Origin: Planctomycetota bacterium
GTDB lineage: Bacteria; Planctomycetota; UBA8742; UBA2392
Direction of reading: 5' to 3'
Assembly: GCA_020845475.1 (NCBI GenBank)
Contig: JADLFN010000003.1
Span: forward strand, 29,221-93,220
DNA length: 64,000 bases
Position numbers and translations under genes: made by a program
Part shown: in pieces, positions 33,065 through 42,022 of the stretch
How the letters are laid out: each line of letters starts with the position of its first letter
How positions within the stretch are numbered: the stretch's first letter is position 1
Notes under the pieces: generated by a model
Told to the model about the DNA's origin: nothing
Database searches by the model: none
Seen by the model: only the letters and a program-made list of their open reading frames with translations

Positions 33065-34342
33065 CTAGTTGCCGCGCTGTTCTTCGGCTTCGCCCACGCG
33101 CTTGATGGCCTGCATGAAGGCCGCCGTGCGGTAGCTGCACTTTTCCTTGCGGGCCATTTCGTGCACATCCATGAACGCGCGGCGCATCTTGATCTCGAGC
33201 TCGCGGTTCACTTTGTCTTCGTCCCAGTAGAAGCTGGTCAGGTTTTGCGTCCATTCGAAGTAGCTCACCGTCACGCCGCCGGCGTTGGCGAGAATGTCGG
33301 GGATGACTACGATGCCGCGCTCGTGCAGGTCTTCGTCGGCGTCGGGCTGAGTCGGGTGGTTGGCGCCCTCAATCACAAGCTTGGCTTTGATGTGGGTGCA
33401 GTTCGCGCCCGTGATCACGTCGCCCAGCGCCGCGGGAATCAGGCAATCGACATCGAGCCCGAAGAGATCCTGGTTATTCATCGGCTCCGAGCCGGGGAAG
33501 CCGGCGACGGTGCGTTTTTCGGCAAAGTATTTTTCAAGCGCCGGAACATCCAGCCCGGCCTTGTTGTACACGCCGCCCTTGACGTCGGTGATCGCGACCA
33601 CTTTGCCGCCGCGCTCGGCCCAGAACTTGGCCGTGAAGCTGCCCACGTTTCCGTAGCCCTGGATGGCCACGGTCTTGCCTTTGATGCTTTCACCAATGGC
33701 GTTGTAGTAGCTGTCAGCGGTGATCACCACGCCGCGGCCCGTGGCTGCAAGGCGCCCTTTGCTGCCGCCCAGCGCCAAAGGCTTGCCCGTTACAACCGCG
33801 GGCGCATAGCCACGGCGCGAAGAGTATTCGTCCATCATCCACGACATCACTTTGCCGTCCGTGCCCATGTCCGGCGCGGGCACGTCGCGCTGCGGGCCAA
33901 GCACGATTGAAATGCGTGCGGTGAACTTGCGCGTCAGGCGCTCGAGCTCAATGGCGCTCATGTTCATGGGATCGCAGCTCACGCCGCCCTTGGCGCCGCC
34001 AAAGGGAACATCGAGCAATGCGGTCTTCCAGGTCATCAGGCTGGCCAGCGCGCGCACTTCATCGAGATCGACTTCCGGGTGATAGCGAATACCGCCCTTC
34101 CACGGGCCGCGCGCGCCGTTGTGCTGCACACGATAGCCCGCATAGACGTGAATCTTGCCGCTGTCCATGCGCACCGGCACCGCCACGGTCACTTCGCGAA
34201 ACGGCGTCTTGAGAATGCTGCGCAGTTGCGCGTCCATATTGAGACGGTCAGCGGCGATATCAAACAGCACATTGACGGCTTCATAGGCGTTGTGGCGCGG
34301 GCCTGTCGAAGTGAAACGGCCGGTCGAGAAACGAGTGGGCAT
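33065..34342 (-). CDS. gdhA: Glutamate dehydrogenase (Glu/Leu/Phe/Val dehydrogenase family)
   Basis: Interconverts glutamate with 2-oxoglutarate and ammonia using NAD(P). The 425-residue length fits the hexameric class. Substrate/catalytic residues: K82 in GPWKGGIRYHP, K106, K118 in FGGAKGGVSCDP and the catalytic Asp in VPAPDMGTD. The Rossmann motif is VAIQGYGNVGSFTAKFW, and the end DILANAGGVTVSYFEWTQN is diagnostic. It follows an Rrf2 regulator gene on the same strand with 93 bases between. Together with GlnE and the glycine cleavage genes it makes nitrogen metabolism a theme of this window. The NAD versus NADP preference is not settled by the visible motif. Confidence 0.97.
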   Translation of the reverse strand: MPTRFSTGRFTSTGPRHNAYEAVNVLFDIAADRLNMDAQLRSILKTPFREVTVAVPVRMDSGKIHVYAGYRVQHNGARGPWKGGIRYHPEVDLDEVRALASLMTWKTALLDVPFGGAKGGVSCDPMNMSAIELERLTRKFTARISIVLGPQRDVPAPDMGTDGKVMSWMMDEYSSRRGYAPAVVTGKPLALGGSKGRLAATGRGVVITADSYYNAIGESIKGKTVAIQGYGNVGSFTAKFWAERGGKVVAITDVKGGVYNKAGLDVPALEKYFAEKRTVAGFPGSEPMNNQDLFGLDVDCLIPAALGDVITGANCTHIKAKLVIEGANHPTQPDADEDLHERGIVVIPDILANAGGVTVSYFEWTQNLTSFYWDEDKVNRELEIKMRRAFMDVHEMARKEKCSYRTAAFMQAIKRVGEAEEQRGN

Positions 34343-34435
34343 GCATGGATCCTGGAACGAAAGTGTTCGCTGAATCTACATCCGCGCCGCACGCGGGCAA
34401 GGCGCGGCTGGATGGCCCCATGCGGTATGGCACAA

Positions 34436-34879
34436 TCAGGCGTTGCGAACCTTGGCCGGCGCGTGGGCCGTGACGCCGGGCGGAAAATGGAAGTCCGCCA
34501 GCGTATAGCTGGCCAGCACTTTGCCGATCTGCTCCTCGACGCGGTTGAAAACGTCCAGGATCAGGCAGTCGTCAAAGAGCGCGCACTCTTTCTCGTTGGC
34601 AAAGCACTCGAAGACACGCATCGGCCCGTCAATCTCCACAATAACGTCTCGAACGTTGAGCGACTTGGGCTCGCCCGCGAGAGCAAAACCGCCCGAGGGA
34701 CCCTTGAGCGATTTGACGATGCCGCGCTTGGCCAACTGCTGCAGGATCTTTGACAGGAAGGCCTTGGGAATCATCAGGCGCTGGGCGATTTCAGCAAGCG
34801 TCACCGGGCCGGACTCGCGGCGCTCGGCGAGGAAAATCAAGGCGCGAAGTCCGTAATCGCTCTTGCGGCTGAAAATCAC
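34436..34879 (-). CDS. Rrf2-family transcriptional regulator, probable Fe-S type
   Basis: A 147-residue winged-helix regulator of the IscR/NsrR/RsrR group. The HTH is at ~27-57 (TLAEIAQRLMIPKAFLSKILQQLAKRGIV) followed by the wing SLKGPSGGFALA. Three cysteines, C92, C99 and C105 (CX6CX5C), sit where Fe-S Rrf2 proteins bind their cluster, so it probably senses iron-sulfur status, redox or NO. The start is GTG 34879 after GAAAGG. It lies immediately upstream of gdhA on the same strand and may regulate it or itself; a TTGACA element is present upstream (34953-34958). Confidence 0.92.
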   Translation of the reverse strand: MIFSRKSDYGLRALIFLAERRESGPVTLAEIAQRLMIPKAFLSKILQQLAKRGIVKSLKGPSGGFALAGEPKSLNVRDVIVEIDGPMRVFECFANEKECALFDDCLILDVFNRVEEQIGKVLASYTLADFHFPPGVTAHAPAKVRNA

Positions 34880-34929
34880 AAAGGCCTTTCGGGCTCAACG
34901 TTGGGCACTTTGGGGAAGTGCGCAGCCCT

Positions 34930-34958
34930 AAGTAGACTAATCGGGCCTGAGCTGTCAA
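34930..34958 (-). promoter_or_regulatory. Candidate promoter of the Rrf2 gene
   Basis: Perfect -35 TTGACA (complement of 34953-34958), then 17 bases to CTACTT as a weak -10 (complement of 34930-34935). The spacer and -10 contain the near-dyad CCGATTAGTCTACTTAGG, a possible regulator site. Confidence 0.35.
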
Positions 34959-34983
34959 GGATTGGCGTGACTTCCGCGCCGCG

Positions 34984-35017
34984 GGCCAGGACGCGCGCAG
35001 CCGCGGGCGTCCTGGCC
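34984..35017 (-). terminator. Hairpin downstream of the pectate-lyase-like gene
   Basis: 11-bp stem GGCCAGGACGC / GCGTCCTGGCC (34984-34994, 35007-35017) 15 bases past the stop codon, without a T run. Confidence 0.5.
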
Positions 35018-35031
35018 GTGATCTTGACACG

Positions 35032-37041
35032 TCAAGGTGACCCCATCGCTTCATAGCGCAACTGGGCCGGGATCTTGTTGGTCAGGCTTGAAGCCACGTC
35101 CGGGCCGTAGGCCGGCCAGGGTGCGCCCGTCCACCACGACGGCTGCTGCGCGTAAGTCAACGAAGGCGGCATCTGCTGCACGCTGATGCCTGAGGACCAG
35201 ACCACGCCGCCCGTCACGCTGTCCCAGTTGCCGTGGCGGATCATCGTGGCCTCAATCTGCGGGTCGCTGCCGGTCGTGCTGCCCGAGTTATTCGCATAGC
35301 CCAGCTTGAACACGATCTTGCCCTGGTAGTAGGCGTAGGGCGTGCAGTTCTCCTCGAACACCGTTTCATAGCCCGGCGTGCCCAGCACATTGCCCACAAT
35401 GTTCTCGTACTTGTGCCAGATATAGAAGTCGACCAGCCACGTGCCGTAGTTGAGACCCGTGGGCTGCGCCATGTAAACACGGTTGCGGAAGTAGGTGTTG
35501 TGCGAGGCGGAGCCCCAGTACATATCGCCGATGATCTTGGAGCCAAACGTGTTGTTCTCGATCAGGTTCATCATCGGGTGCGGCCCGTGCTCGACGATCG
35601 CGGGCTGGGCCCACTCGGGGTCGCTGTACTTCACCTTGGTGATGAAGTTGGCCGAGACCACGTTGCCGCACGCGCCGCCTTCAAAGGCAATCGGCACGTG
35701 CAGGTTGTAGAAGATGTTGTCCTCGACCAGCGTGGCCGTGATCATGTTGCCCAGGAAAATGCCGTAGGCGCGGTCGGGCCCGTAATTGCCTGTGCCGTCG
35801 TGGAACGTGCAGCCGCGGATCTCGCACTGCATGTCGTGAAGCATCCAGATGTGTCGGCGGCGCGAGCCCTTCATGTCCACGTTTTTCAGCCAGCAGCGAT
35901 AACCGCCAAACCACCACATGGTGTCGCGCGCATCGTTGACGTTGTCCACCGCGAAGTCCTCAAAGCCTGCAAGCTCGGTGACGCCCTTGACCTTGATGCC
36001 CTGCGGCACAAGCCCGGCCGTGTAGTTCGTGTAAAGCTCAGGCTCGAACGTGATGTTGGTGGCGCTGCGCGTGAGCACTTTCACCAGCTGCCCCATGCAG
36101 CGGTCGCCGTTGTCGCGGCCGCACCAGGTGGCTGGGCCCGAGGTACCGCCGGCCACAACGAGATTGCCGTCGGATTGCTGGTCAATCAGGACCACGTCCC
36201 CCACCGCCCAGTTGTTGTTGGCCATGCTCACGCTTGTGGAACCTTTGGTGTAGCCGCCACTGAGGTTGTAGGGGCTGGTGTTGTAGAACACGCCGTCTTC
36301 ATAGGCGTTGTCGCGGATTTCGAGAACGCAGCTGGCGCTGCCCATCCACTTGAGTTTGGTGGTGTTGCCCGCGCCGCGCAGCGTGACGCGGCTTTTGAGC
36401 GAGATCGTGTCCGTGATCTTGTAGGTGCCCGCGGGCATGAAAACCACCTGATCCGCTGGGCAGGCGTTGATGGCGTTCTGGATGGCGCTGGTGTCGTCGG
36501 CCACGCCATCACCCTGCGCGTTGTAGGGCGCGTTCTTGACGTTGGCGAAGATCGTCGTGCGCGCGGGAATGCCGCCGGGGATGCCGGCTTTCCAGGTGAT
36601 GCGCCGATCCGCGGGAATCAGTCCCGGTGCTGAGGGGTCGTAGGTGCCGCCTCCGCCGCCCACGGGCGCAATTACCACCGTGAACGCACGTGTCGCCGTG
36701 ACGCCGCTGGTCACTGCCACCACGAAATTGAACGTGCCCGCCATGCTCGGCGTGCCGTTGATCGTGGTCGTGGCGGTGGCACTTGACGTGTCAACACTCA
36801 GGCCCGCGGGCAGCGCGCCCGAAGACAGAGTCCATGTAAACGGCGCGCTGCCGCCCGAAGCCGCCAGCGTGGCGCTGTAAGCCGCACCCGCCGTTCCCGA
36901 AGGCAGCGTGGCCGTGGAAATCGCCAGACCGCCCGGAGTTCCGCCGCCTGCGACCGAGGTGCCGGGAGCACCGCCGCCCTCGGCACAGGCCACCATGAAA
37001 ATCGCGAAACCTGCCAGCACCGTCAGAAGCATCCACCTCAT
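35032..37041 (-). CDS. Pectate-lyase-like lipoprotein with putative Ig (He_PIG) domain
   Basis: A 669-residue exported lipoprotein. ATG 37041 follows AGGAGG by five bases; the signal has lipobox VAC at Cys19, then a Gly-rich linker. Residues ~45-125 are an Ig-like He_PIG domain (SGGSAPFTWTLSSGALPAGL ... NGTPSMAGTFNFVVAVT). Residues ~165-600 are a Pectate_lyase_3 type beta-helix beginning YNAQGDGVADDTSAIQNAIN, VVFMPAGTYKIT and RVTLRGAG. The long frame to 37995 is an artefact that crosses the regulator gene. It is divergent from a CI-type regulator, with two operator-like dyads between, so it is likely controlled by it. Glycan target unknown. Confidence 0.9.
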   Translation of the reverse strand: MRWMLLTVLAGFAIFMVACAEGGGAPGTSVAGGGTPGGLAISTATLPSGTAGAAYSATLAASGGSAPFTWTLSSGALPAGLSVDTSSATATTTINGTPSMAGTFNFVVAVTSGVTATRAFTVVIAPVGGGGGTYDPSAPGLIPADRRITWKAGIPGGIPARTTIFANVKNAPYNAQGDGVADDTSAIQNAINACPADQVVFMPAGTYKITDTISLKSRVTLRGAGNTTKLKWMGSASCVLEIRDNAYEDGVFYNTSPYNLSGGYTKGSTSVSMANNNWAVGDVVLIDQQSDGNLVVAGGTSGPATWCGRDNGDRCMGQLVKVLTRSATNITFEPELYTNYTAGLVPQGIKVKGVTELAGFEDFAVDNVNDARDTMWWFGGYRCWLKNVDMKGSRRRHIWMLHDMQCEIRGCTFHDGTGNYGPDRAYGIFLGNMITATLVEDNIFYNLHVPIAFEGGACGNVVSANFITKVKYSDPEWAQPAIVEHGPHPMMNLIENNTFGSKIIGDMYWGSASHNTYFRNRVYMAQPTGLNYGTWLVDFYIWHKYENIVGNVLGTPGYETVFEENCTPYAYYQGKIVFKLGYANNSGSTTGSDPQIEATMIRHGNWDSVTGGVVWSSGISVQQMPPSLTYAQQPSWWTGAPWPAYGPDVASSLTNKIPAQLRYEAMGSP

Positions 37042-37116
37042 GACATCCTCCTGTTCTTGGGGGCGCACCGCGCGGCCATTGGAGTGCTCTCGGCAGGCCG
37101 CGGCGCCATGCACAAG

Positions 37117-37179
37117 GTTTACATAAGTGTCATGCTCGCATCGCCATAGGCTTGCGCAAAGGTTGACATATTTGTCAAC
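37117..37179. promoter_or_regulatory. Two related operator-like dyads
   Basis: Site 2 (37162-37179) is GTTGACATATTTGTCAAC, a perfect 7-bp inverted repeat around TATT. Site 1 (37117-37133, GTTTACATAAGTGTCAT) matches it at 12 of 16 core positions. The sites are 45 bases apart, close to four helical turns, in the divergent region between the lipoprotein (start 37041) and the regulator (37375). Confidence 0.6.
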
Positions 37180-37218
37180 TCCCTCCGGTGCATTGACGGA
37201 TTGGAACCCATGGCCTTG

Positions 37219-37372
37219 TTGCCCATTGGCAGCGTCAGGCGATCCAGGAAATGGGGTCGGGCTCCGGGCAGTTCCGGTGCCTGACCCCATTTCCGGGCGC
37301 TCGCAAACGGGTTCAGGCACCCGTTGGGAGCCAGACCCCGTTTGCTGCCAGCCTGACGCTGCCAAGGGGCAA
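37219..37372. repeat. Nested inverted-repeat (REP-like) element
   Basis: Outer arms 37219-37240 and 37351-37372 (22 bp, one mismatch). Two inner hairpins: GGAAATGGGGTC / GACCCCATTTCC (37247-37258, 37283-37294) and GCAAACGGG / CCCGTTTGC (37303-37311, 37337-37345). The right outer arm ends two bases before the ATG at 37375 and contains its AAGGGG ribosome site. Confidence 0.75.
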
Positions 37373-37374
37373 CC

Positions 37375-38904
37375 ATGGCCGAAGTCCTTGACTGGAATCT
37401 GGAAACCCAGGCGCTGCGCGAGCGCCTCGCCCAGCTGGCTCAGGGCAAGACGCGCAGCGAGATTGCCCGCAAGACCGCCACCAGCCCCACGAATGTCGTG
37501 CGCTACCTCAAAGGCACGCGCATGCCCCTCGAGTTCGCAGCAGCACTCGTGAAAGGCCTGGGCGTCAACCCGGCCTGGCTGCTTGCGGGCGAGGGTGCGC
37601 CCTATCTGGCCGATGTAACGTCGCAAACGGCGGTGATGGGCGGCAACCTGCTCGAGCTCGTCGAGGCCATGAACGCCGTCTCGCGCATGAAACTGGGTGC
37701 TTTGGCGGGCAAGCACCAGGCGCGCGTGCTGCGCGAACTCTCCGACGCGATCGCCTCCCACGACCGCCTGCGCGCAAAGCTCAATGCTCAGTCGCGCGGC
37801 ATCTTTGTGCAGCTGCTCGGCGACATCGAGAAGTGCCTGAATGATTACAAGGTGCAGCCCGCCGCGGGCCTGCTCAAGGCCGCCGAACAGGTGGCGCGCC
37901 TCTGCGACGACCCCGAACTGCACGCCAAATTGCTCGCCTACCAGGCCAGCTACCACGCCTTTGTGCGCGACCTCGACACCGCGCTGGCCTACCAACGCAA
38001 GCTGATGCAGCGCATGCTCAGCGCCGCGGGCGCACCCGACGAATACGCGCTGCGCAACGCCGTCAATCTCATTCTCACGCTCATGACGCTCGCGCGCCTG
38101 CCCGAGGCCCAGCGCGTGTGCGAAGCCACGCTCAAGCTCGTGCCGCCCAAAACGCAGCGCTACTCAGCGCTCGCGCTGCTGAAGTTCCTTGAAGGCCGCC
38201 TGAAGGCCGAACGGGGCGATCTGCTGCCCGGGCTGGCGATCATGACGCGCGAACTTTCGCTCGGCGGCGGCCCCACCGAGCCCACCATGCGCTTGTGGCT
38301 CACCCAACATCTGCTGCGCGCGGGCCTGCTGCGACCCTCCGAAGCGCTCGACTACGGAGATGACACCCCCGTCAAGACCGTGATCCTGCTCGACTTCGCC
38401 TGCTGGCACGAGGACGCCGCCTTCCTTCAGCGTGTGTGCGACTTTGCCGCCCAGCCGCGCTTCAACCAACTCGGTGATTTGGCGCGGCCTGAACACCTCG
38501 GCCCTTACCTGCTGCGCGCCCTGGCCAAGAAGGATCGCCGCACCGTGGCCGACTACGAAAGCGCGGCTGCGCGCTGCGTTGATGACATGCGCAATTACGC
38601 GCCCGTGTTCATCACGCAATTGTGGCGCGCGATGGGCAGAGTCAAGGAAGCTGCAATCGCCCACGAGAACGCAGAAAAGTCGCTGGCCGCAAAGCCCGAA
38701 GAGCGCCACGTGCACGTGCTCACGCAGGGCACACACCACCGCAACGCGCTATGGCTGAGCCGCCAAGGCGCCAAGATCAGCCAAGCCGAAGTTGCTGCCG
38801 CCAAGACCTTTTTCACTGAACACGCAGCCCGGGGATTCGCATGTTTCGCCTCAGACGCCCTATCTGCGAATGCCATTAGCACTCCAACCAGAGCCCAAGC
38901 ATGA
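37375..38904 (+). CDS. CI-type HTH regulator with long TPR-like effector region
   Basis: A 509-residue cytosolic DNA-binding protein. Residues ~24-75 are a phage-CI-like helix-turn-helix ([27 protein letters not shown] ... [15 protein letters not shown]). Residues ~90-490 are all-helical, with TPR-like pairs ([47 protein letters not shown]), similar to helical sensor regions of large regulators. Start ATG 37375 lies at the edge of a hairpin element. The 3' end overlaps yjbQ by four bases (ATGA). Likely target: the divergent pectate-lyase-like gene and itself, through the dyads at 37117-37179. The ligand is unknown. Confidence 0.82.
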   Translation: MAEVLDWNLETQALRERLAQLAQGKTRSEIARKTATSPTNVVRYLKGTRMPLEFAAALVKGLGVNPAWLLAGEGAPYLADVTSQTAVMGGNLLELVEAMNAVSRMKLGALAGKHQARVLRELSDAIASHDRLRAKLNAQSRGIFVQLLGDIEKCLNDYKVQPAAGLLKAAEQVARLCDDPELHAKLLAYQASYHAFVRDLDTALAYQRKLMQRMLSAAGAPDEYALRNAVNLILTLMTLARLPEAQRVCEATLKLVPPKTQRYSALALLKFLEGRLKAERGDLLPGLAIMTRELSLGGGPTEPTMRLWLTQHLLRAGLLRPSEALDYGDDTPVKTVILLDFACWHEDAAFLQRVCDFAAQPRFNQLGDLARPEHLGPYLLRALAKKDRRTVADYESAAARCVDDMRNYAPVFITQLWRAMGRVKEAAIAHENAEKSLAAKPEERHVHVLTQGTHHRNALWLSRQGAKISQAEVAAAKTFFTEHAARGFACFASDALSANAISTPTRAQA

Positions 38905-39374
38905 AAACCCACACCGAATACCTGTACTTCACGACCAAAAAGCACCGCGAGTACATCCGCATCACCGACGAGGTGGCGCGTGCCGTTGAAAAGAGCGGCG
39001 TGCGCGAAGGCATGGCACTCGTTTCAGCCATGCACATCACCGCGGGTGTGTACGTGAACGACGCCGAAAGCGGGCTCATTGACGACATCGACCACTGGCT
39101 GGAATCGCTCACGCCCTACGGCGCCTACCCACAAATGAAATGGCCCCGCGAAGGAGAAACGGGCGCCGTCGAAGCGACCAGCGCACGTTATCGCCACCAC
39201 GACACCGGCGAAGACAACGGCGACTCACATTTGAAAAGCATCCTCGTGCACCACCAGGTGATCGTGCCAATCACGGCAGGCAAACTCGACCTCGGCACAT
39301 GGCAACAGGTTTACTACGCCGAATTCGACGGCCAGCGAAAGAAGCGCGTGATCATCAAGGTGATGGGTGAGTAA
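38901..39374 (+). CDS. YjbQ/UPF0047 family protein (secondary thiamine-phosphate synthase type)
   Basis: A 157-residue member of the UPF0047/YjbQ family; some members have weak thiamine-phosphate synthase activity, but the physiological role is unsettled. Matches: [35 protein letters not shown], the central [12 protein letters not shown] and the C-terminal [18 protein letters not shown] ... [14 protein letters not shown]...R. Two histidines of the likely metal site are present. It is somewhat longer than the usual ~140. Translation is coupled to the upstream regulator by ATGA, a pairing that I would not expect by chance. Confidence 0.9.
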   Translation: MKTHTEYLYFTTKKHREYIRITDEVARAVEKSGVREGMALVSAMHITAGVYVNDAESGLIDDIDHWLESLTPYGAYPQMKWPREGETGAVEATSARYRHHDTGEDNGDSHLKSILVHHQVIVPITAGKLDLGTWQQVYYAEFDGQRKKRVIIKVMGE

Positions 39375-39503
39375 CCGCTCACGGCAATCCGCTGACGATC
39401 TTTTGCCGCAGCGCACAATTTTCAAAGATCCCTCGAGCCCTTCTGCCTGGTCGAGTCAGGCCGTGTTTGAGCGCTCGGGGCCATTGCCCCCGGCTTGCGC
39501 TCC

Positions 39504-40070
39504 TTAGCCGACCTTCGAGGTCGCGGTCACAGCCGGCGTGACCGGCTTGTCTCCCGCCTGCGCCGGCGCCGGTTTGGCGCTCGCCTGCGTTCCTGCCGTT
39601 GGCGCGGCTTTGGCCTCCGCGGCGATCTTGCGGTAGGTCTGCATCACATACTCGGCCGCGTCGATCGTGGTTTGCTCCTGCGCCGCTCGCATTTGCTCCT
39701 GCTTTCGGTCGCGTTCGCGAATGGCGGCAAGGTGGCAAGCCGCGCTGACCGGCACGCGAAAGGCCACGAGCTCTTCGCCCTTCTTGAGGCGTTCGAGGTT
39801 TTTCTCATTGAGGATGTGTTCCATTTCCCGCGACTGGTCGCCCGATTTGATCAGCAGGTCAAGGGAGCGGATGTCGCGCTCAAGCTCGGGAATGCCGAGT
39901 GATTTGCCGCGCGCCTCAAGGCAGGCGCGCGCGAACTTCGCGCCCGGTTCGTCCTCGTCGAAATCAGCCAGCACTTCGCGGGCCTGGGCCAGACGGCGCT
40001 GGTACGCGTCTTTGCGCTCGGCCTCGATTTCGGCCTTGCTCTGCGCGATTGCACGGTAAGCGTTGCTCAT
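39504..40070 (-). CDS. Hypothetical coiled-coil protein
   Basis: A 188-residue soluble protein of unknown function. Residues 1-150 are helical with heptad-like charge patterns (QSKAEIEAERKDAYQRRLAQAREVLADFDEDEPG; LERDIRSLDLLIKSGDQ), and the last ~35 residues are an Ala/Pro/Lys-rich disordered tail. ATG 40070 follows AGGAGC; the frame upstream of it is spacer. It is divergent from the membrane protein at 40201. No known family recognised; a structural or adaptor role is a guess. Confidence 0.7.
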   Translation of the reverse strand: MSNAYRAIAQSKAEIEAERKDAYQRRLAQAREVLADFDEDEPGAKFARACLEARGKSLGIPELERDIRSLDLLIKSGDQSREMEHILNEKNLERLKKGEELVAFRVPVSAACHLAAIRERDRKQEQMRAAQEQTTIDAAEYVMQTYRKIAAEAKAAPTAGTQASAKPAPAQAGDKPVTPAVTATSKVG

Positions 40071-40200
40071 GGAAGCTCCTTTCAAGAGTTCCCAAAGCGT
40101 ACAACGTGCTGCGACAATCCTCGGCCGCCCGGACGTGCCCGGCTTGCCAAGTTCATTTACAGGATTTGCGCGCGGCCCCGCCGGTTCTAAAACGCCCGCC

Positions 40201-40770
40201 ATGGCCAACACCGTTCGCGATGAACGCCGCACTCCAAGCCGCACCACGTTCTTGCTGCAATTTGCGGCCACGGCGGCGGGTTTCATCGTTTCGGCCTACC
40301 TGGTTTCGACCGTGATCTTCGACGCCGGCCCCACCCAGAGCATCTCGCCCGCGCTGCGCATCGCCATTTCCGTGGTGGCCCTGGCCATTACTCTTGGTGT
40401 GGTGCTGGGCCTCGCTTGGGCGGCTTCGCGCGGCTACCGCGCCTGGAAGCTGGAGGGCACAAAGCTGCTGCTTTATCGCCGCGAAGGTCAGGCACTTGCA
40501 CGCACACTGGAGTTGCGCTCTATCACCTCCGTCAAGGCGCGCGAGGACGACTGGGATGTCATCGCTCGCGCCGAAGGCGACGACCTCGAGGCCGTGGGCC
40601 TGCAGGAAACCGGCGGCGACCTGCCCGGCGAGAAGCCGCGCCACCACGGCGAACTGGAAGTCTTCGCGGCGGGGCGGCTGTACATAATTGAAACCGAAAG
40701 CACCGAGGCGGCAAAGGCCGCGGCCGCGGCCATAGGACGCGCGATGGCCGGGCTTGTGAAATCTTCGTGA
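40201..40770 (+). CDS. Two-helix membrane protein with PH-like domain
   Basis: A 189-residue inner-membrane protein. Two helices at ~19-42 and ~53-78 are followed by a cytosolic beta-rich domain (WKLEGTKLLLYRREGQALARTLELRSITSVKARED) that resembles the bacterial PH-like domain of YdbS/YokE-type proteins, then a short Ala-rich helix. ATG 40201 opens just ahead of a charged, positive-inside N-terminus (MANTVRDERRTPSR). It stands alone; the neighbour is the divergent coiled-coil gene. Function unknown. Confidence 0.75.
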   Translation: MANTVRDERRTPSRTTFLLQFAATAAGFIVSAYLVSTVIFDAGPTQSISPALRIAISVVALAITLGVVLGLAWAASRGYRAWKLEGTKLLLYRREGQALARTLELRSITSVKAREDDWDVIARAEGDDLEAVGLQETGGDLPGEKPRHHGELEVFAAGRLYIIETESTEAAKAAAAAIGRAMAGLVKSS

Positions 40771-40912
40771 GGGAATCTTGAAGAATTGCAGGGCTCGAAC
40801 AGTAGCTAGTGATTGCTAACTTGAAAGCGCTGAAAGGCAGCGGTGAAGAAGGTGTAAGTATTGTGGCAGCCGGGCGTTGCGAAAACAGTTTACGTTACAA
40901 CGGTTTTTCCCA

Positions 40913-40940
40913 TTGACCTGTGCTTTGCGCGTACTAGATT
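40913..40940 (+). promoter_or_regulatory. accD: Probable sigma-70-type promoter of accD
   Basis: TTGACC (40913-40918), 16-base spacer, TAGATT (40935-40940); predicted start near 40947, about 70 bases before the accD ATG. Confidence 0.55.
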
Positions 40941-41015
40941 CCCGGGTTCCACTGGATGTCCGCTTTACGGGTTGGGAAGGTTCCAAAGCGGCCGGGCATT
41001 CGAAAGGTTTACCCT

Positions 41016-41906
41016 ATGAGCTCAGACAAACGAGGCGCCCCTGACGGCCTCTGGATGAAGTGCGAAGCGTGCGACAACCTCGTATATAAGAAGGTCGTCG
41101 AGGACGCCCACCAGGTTTGCCCCGAGTGCGGCTTCCATTTCCGCATCAACGCCAAGCAACGCATTGAGTACCTGCTGGACCCGGATTCGTTCACTGTGCT
41201 CTTCGACAACCTTGAGTCCATCGACGCCCTGAATTTCAAGGGCCAGAAGTCCTACAAAGACAAGCTCGCCAAGGCCCAGAAGAACACCGGCCTGCGCGAA
41301 GCCGCGCATTTGGGCGTGGGCGCGATTTCCGGCCAGCGCGTGGTGTTTGGCGTGATTGACCCGAGCTTCATCATGGGCTCCATGGGCAGCGTGGTGGGCG
41401 AGAAAATTGCCCGCGGCGCCGAATACGCCCGCAAAGAAGGCATCCCGCTCATCATCGTTTCAGGCTCCGGCGGCGGGGCGCGCATGGAGGAAGGCATCCT
41501 TTCGCTGTTCCAGATGGCGAAAACCAGCGCGGCTATCAAGCGCTTGCAGGATGCTGGCGGCGTTTACATCGCGATCCTGACCAACGCCACCATGGGCGGC
41601 TCGATGGCAAGCTGGGCGAGCCTTGGCGATATCACGATTGCCGAGCCCAAGGCTCTGCTTGGCTTTGCCGGCCCGCGCGTGATTGCGCAGACGGTGCGCC
41701 AGGAATTGCCCCCGGGCTTCCAGACTTCCGAGTTCCTGCTCGAGCACGGCTTCGTCGATATGGTCGTGCACCGCAAAGAGCTGCGGCAGAAGCTGATTTC
41801 AATCCTGCGCTATACAGTGCGCGAGATGCCGGCCTTTGTGAAGCAGACGACCAAGCAGACCGGTCGCCTCGAGGCGCCCAAGCTTGCGGCCAAAGCGACG
41901 CGCTAG
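41016..41906 (+). CDS. accD: Acetyl-CoA carboxylase carboxyltransferase subunit beta
   Basis: Transfers the carboxyl group from biotin to acetyl-CoA to make malonyl-CoA, the first step of fatty acid synthesis, together with AccA. The 296-residue protein has the N-terminal zinc ribbon (CEACDNLVYKKVVEDAHQVCPECGFHFRI) and the crotonase-like core (GVIDPSFIMGSMGSVVGEKIARGAEYA, IIVSGSGGGARMEEGILSLFQMAKTSAA, ILTNATMGGSMASWASLGD, GFAGPRVIAQTV). ATG 41016 was chosen over 40956: it has AAAGG upstream and gives the usual short lead to the zinc finger. A hairpin at 41922-41951 probably ends its transcript before gcvT. AccA is not in the window. Confidence 0.96.
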   Translation: MSSDKRGAPDGLWMKCEACDNLVYKKVVEDAHQVCPECGFHFRINAKQRIEYLLDPDSFTVLFDNLESIDALNFKGQKSYKDKLAKAQKNTGLREAAHLGVGAISGQRVVFGVIDPSFIMGSMGSVVGEKIARGAEYARKEGIPLIIVSGSGGGARMEEGILSLFQMAKTSAAIKRLQDAGGVYIAILTNATMGGSMASWASLGDITIAEPKALLGFAGPRVIAQTVRQELPPGFQTSEFLLEHGFVDMVVHRKELRQKLISILRYTVREMPAFVKQTTKQTGRLEAPKLAAKATR

Positions 41907-41921
41907 CAATCGTTCAATCCT

Positions 41922-41951
41922 CAACGGACGCGGCCAAGGCTGCGTCCGTTG
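41922..41951 (+). terminator. Hairpin downstream of accD
   Basis: CAACGGACGC / GCGTCCGTTG outer stem (41922-41931, 41942-41951) extended by an inner GCC/GGC pair; no long T run follows. Confidence 0.6.
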
Positions 41952-42022
41952 TGCGTTTAGGCCCAGCGCCGAGATGTTGACGCGGGGCCCCCCAAGAGGC
42001 AAAACCTCTGCCCTTCGCGAAG

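Noticed and set aside
37042..37995. N-terminal extension of the pectate-lyase-like gene to 37995
   Set aside because: It reads antisense through the regulator gene and the hairpin element; ATG 37041 has a perfect ribosome site and a lipoprotein signal.
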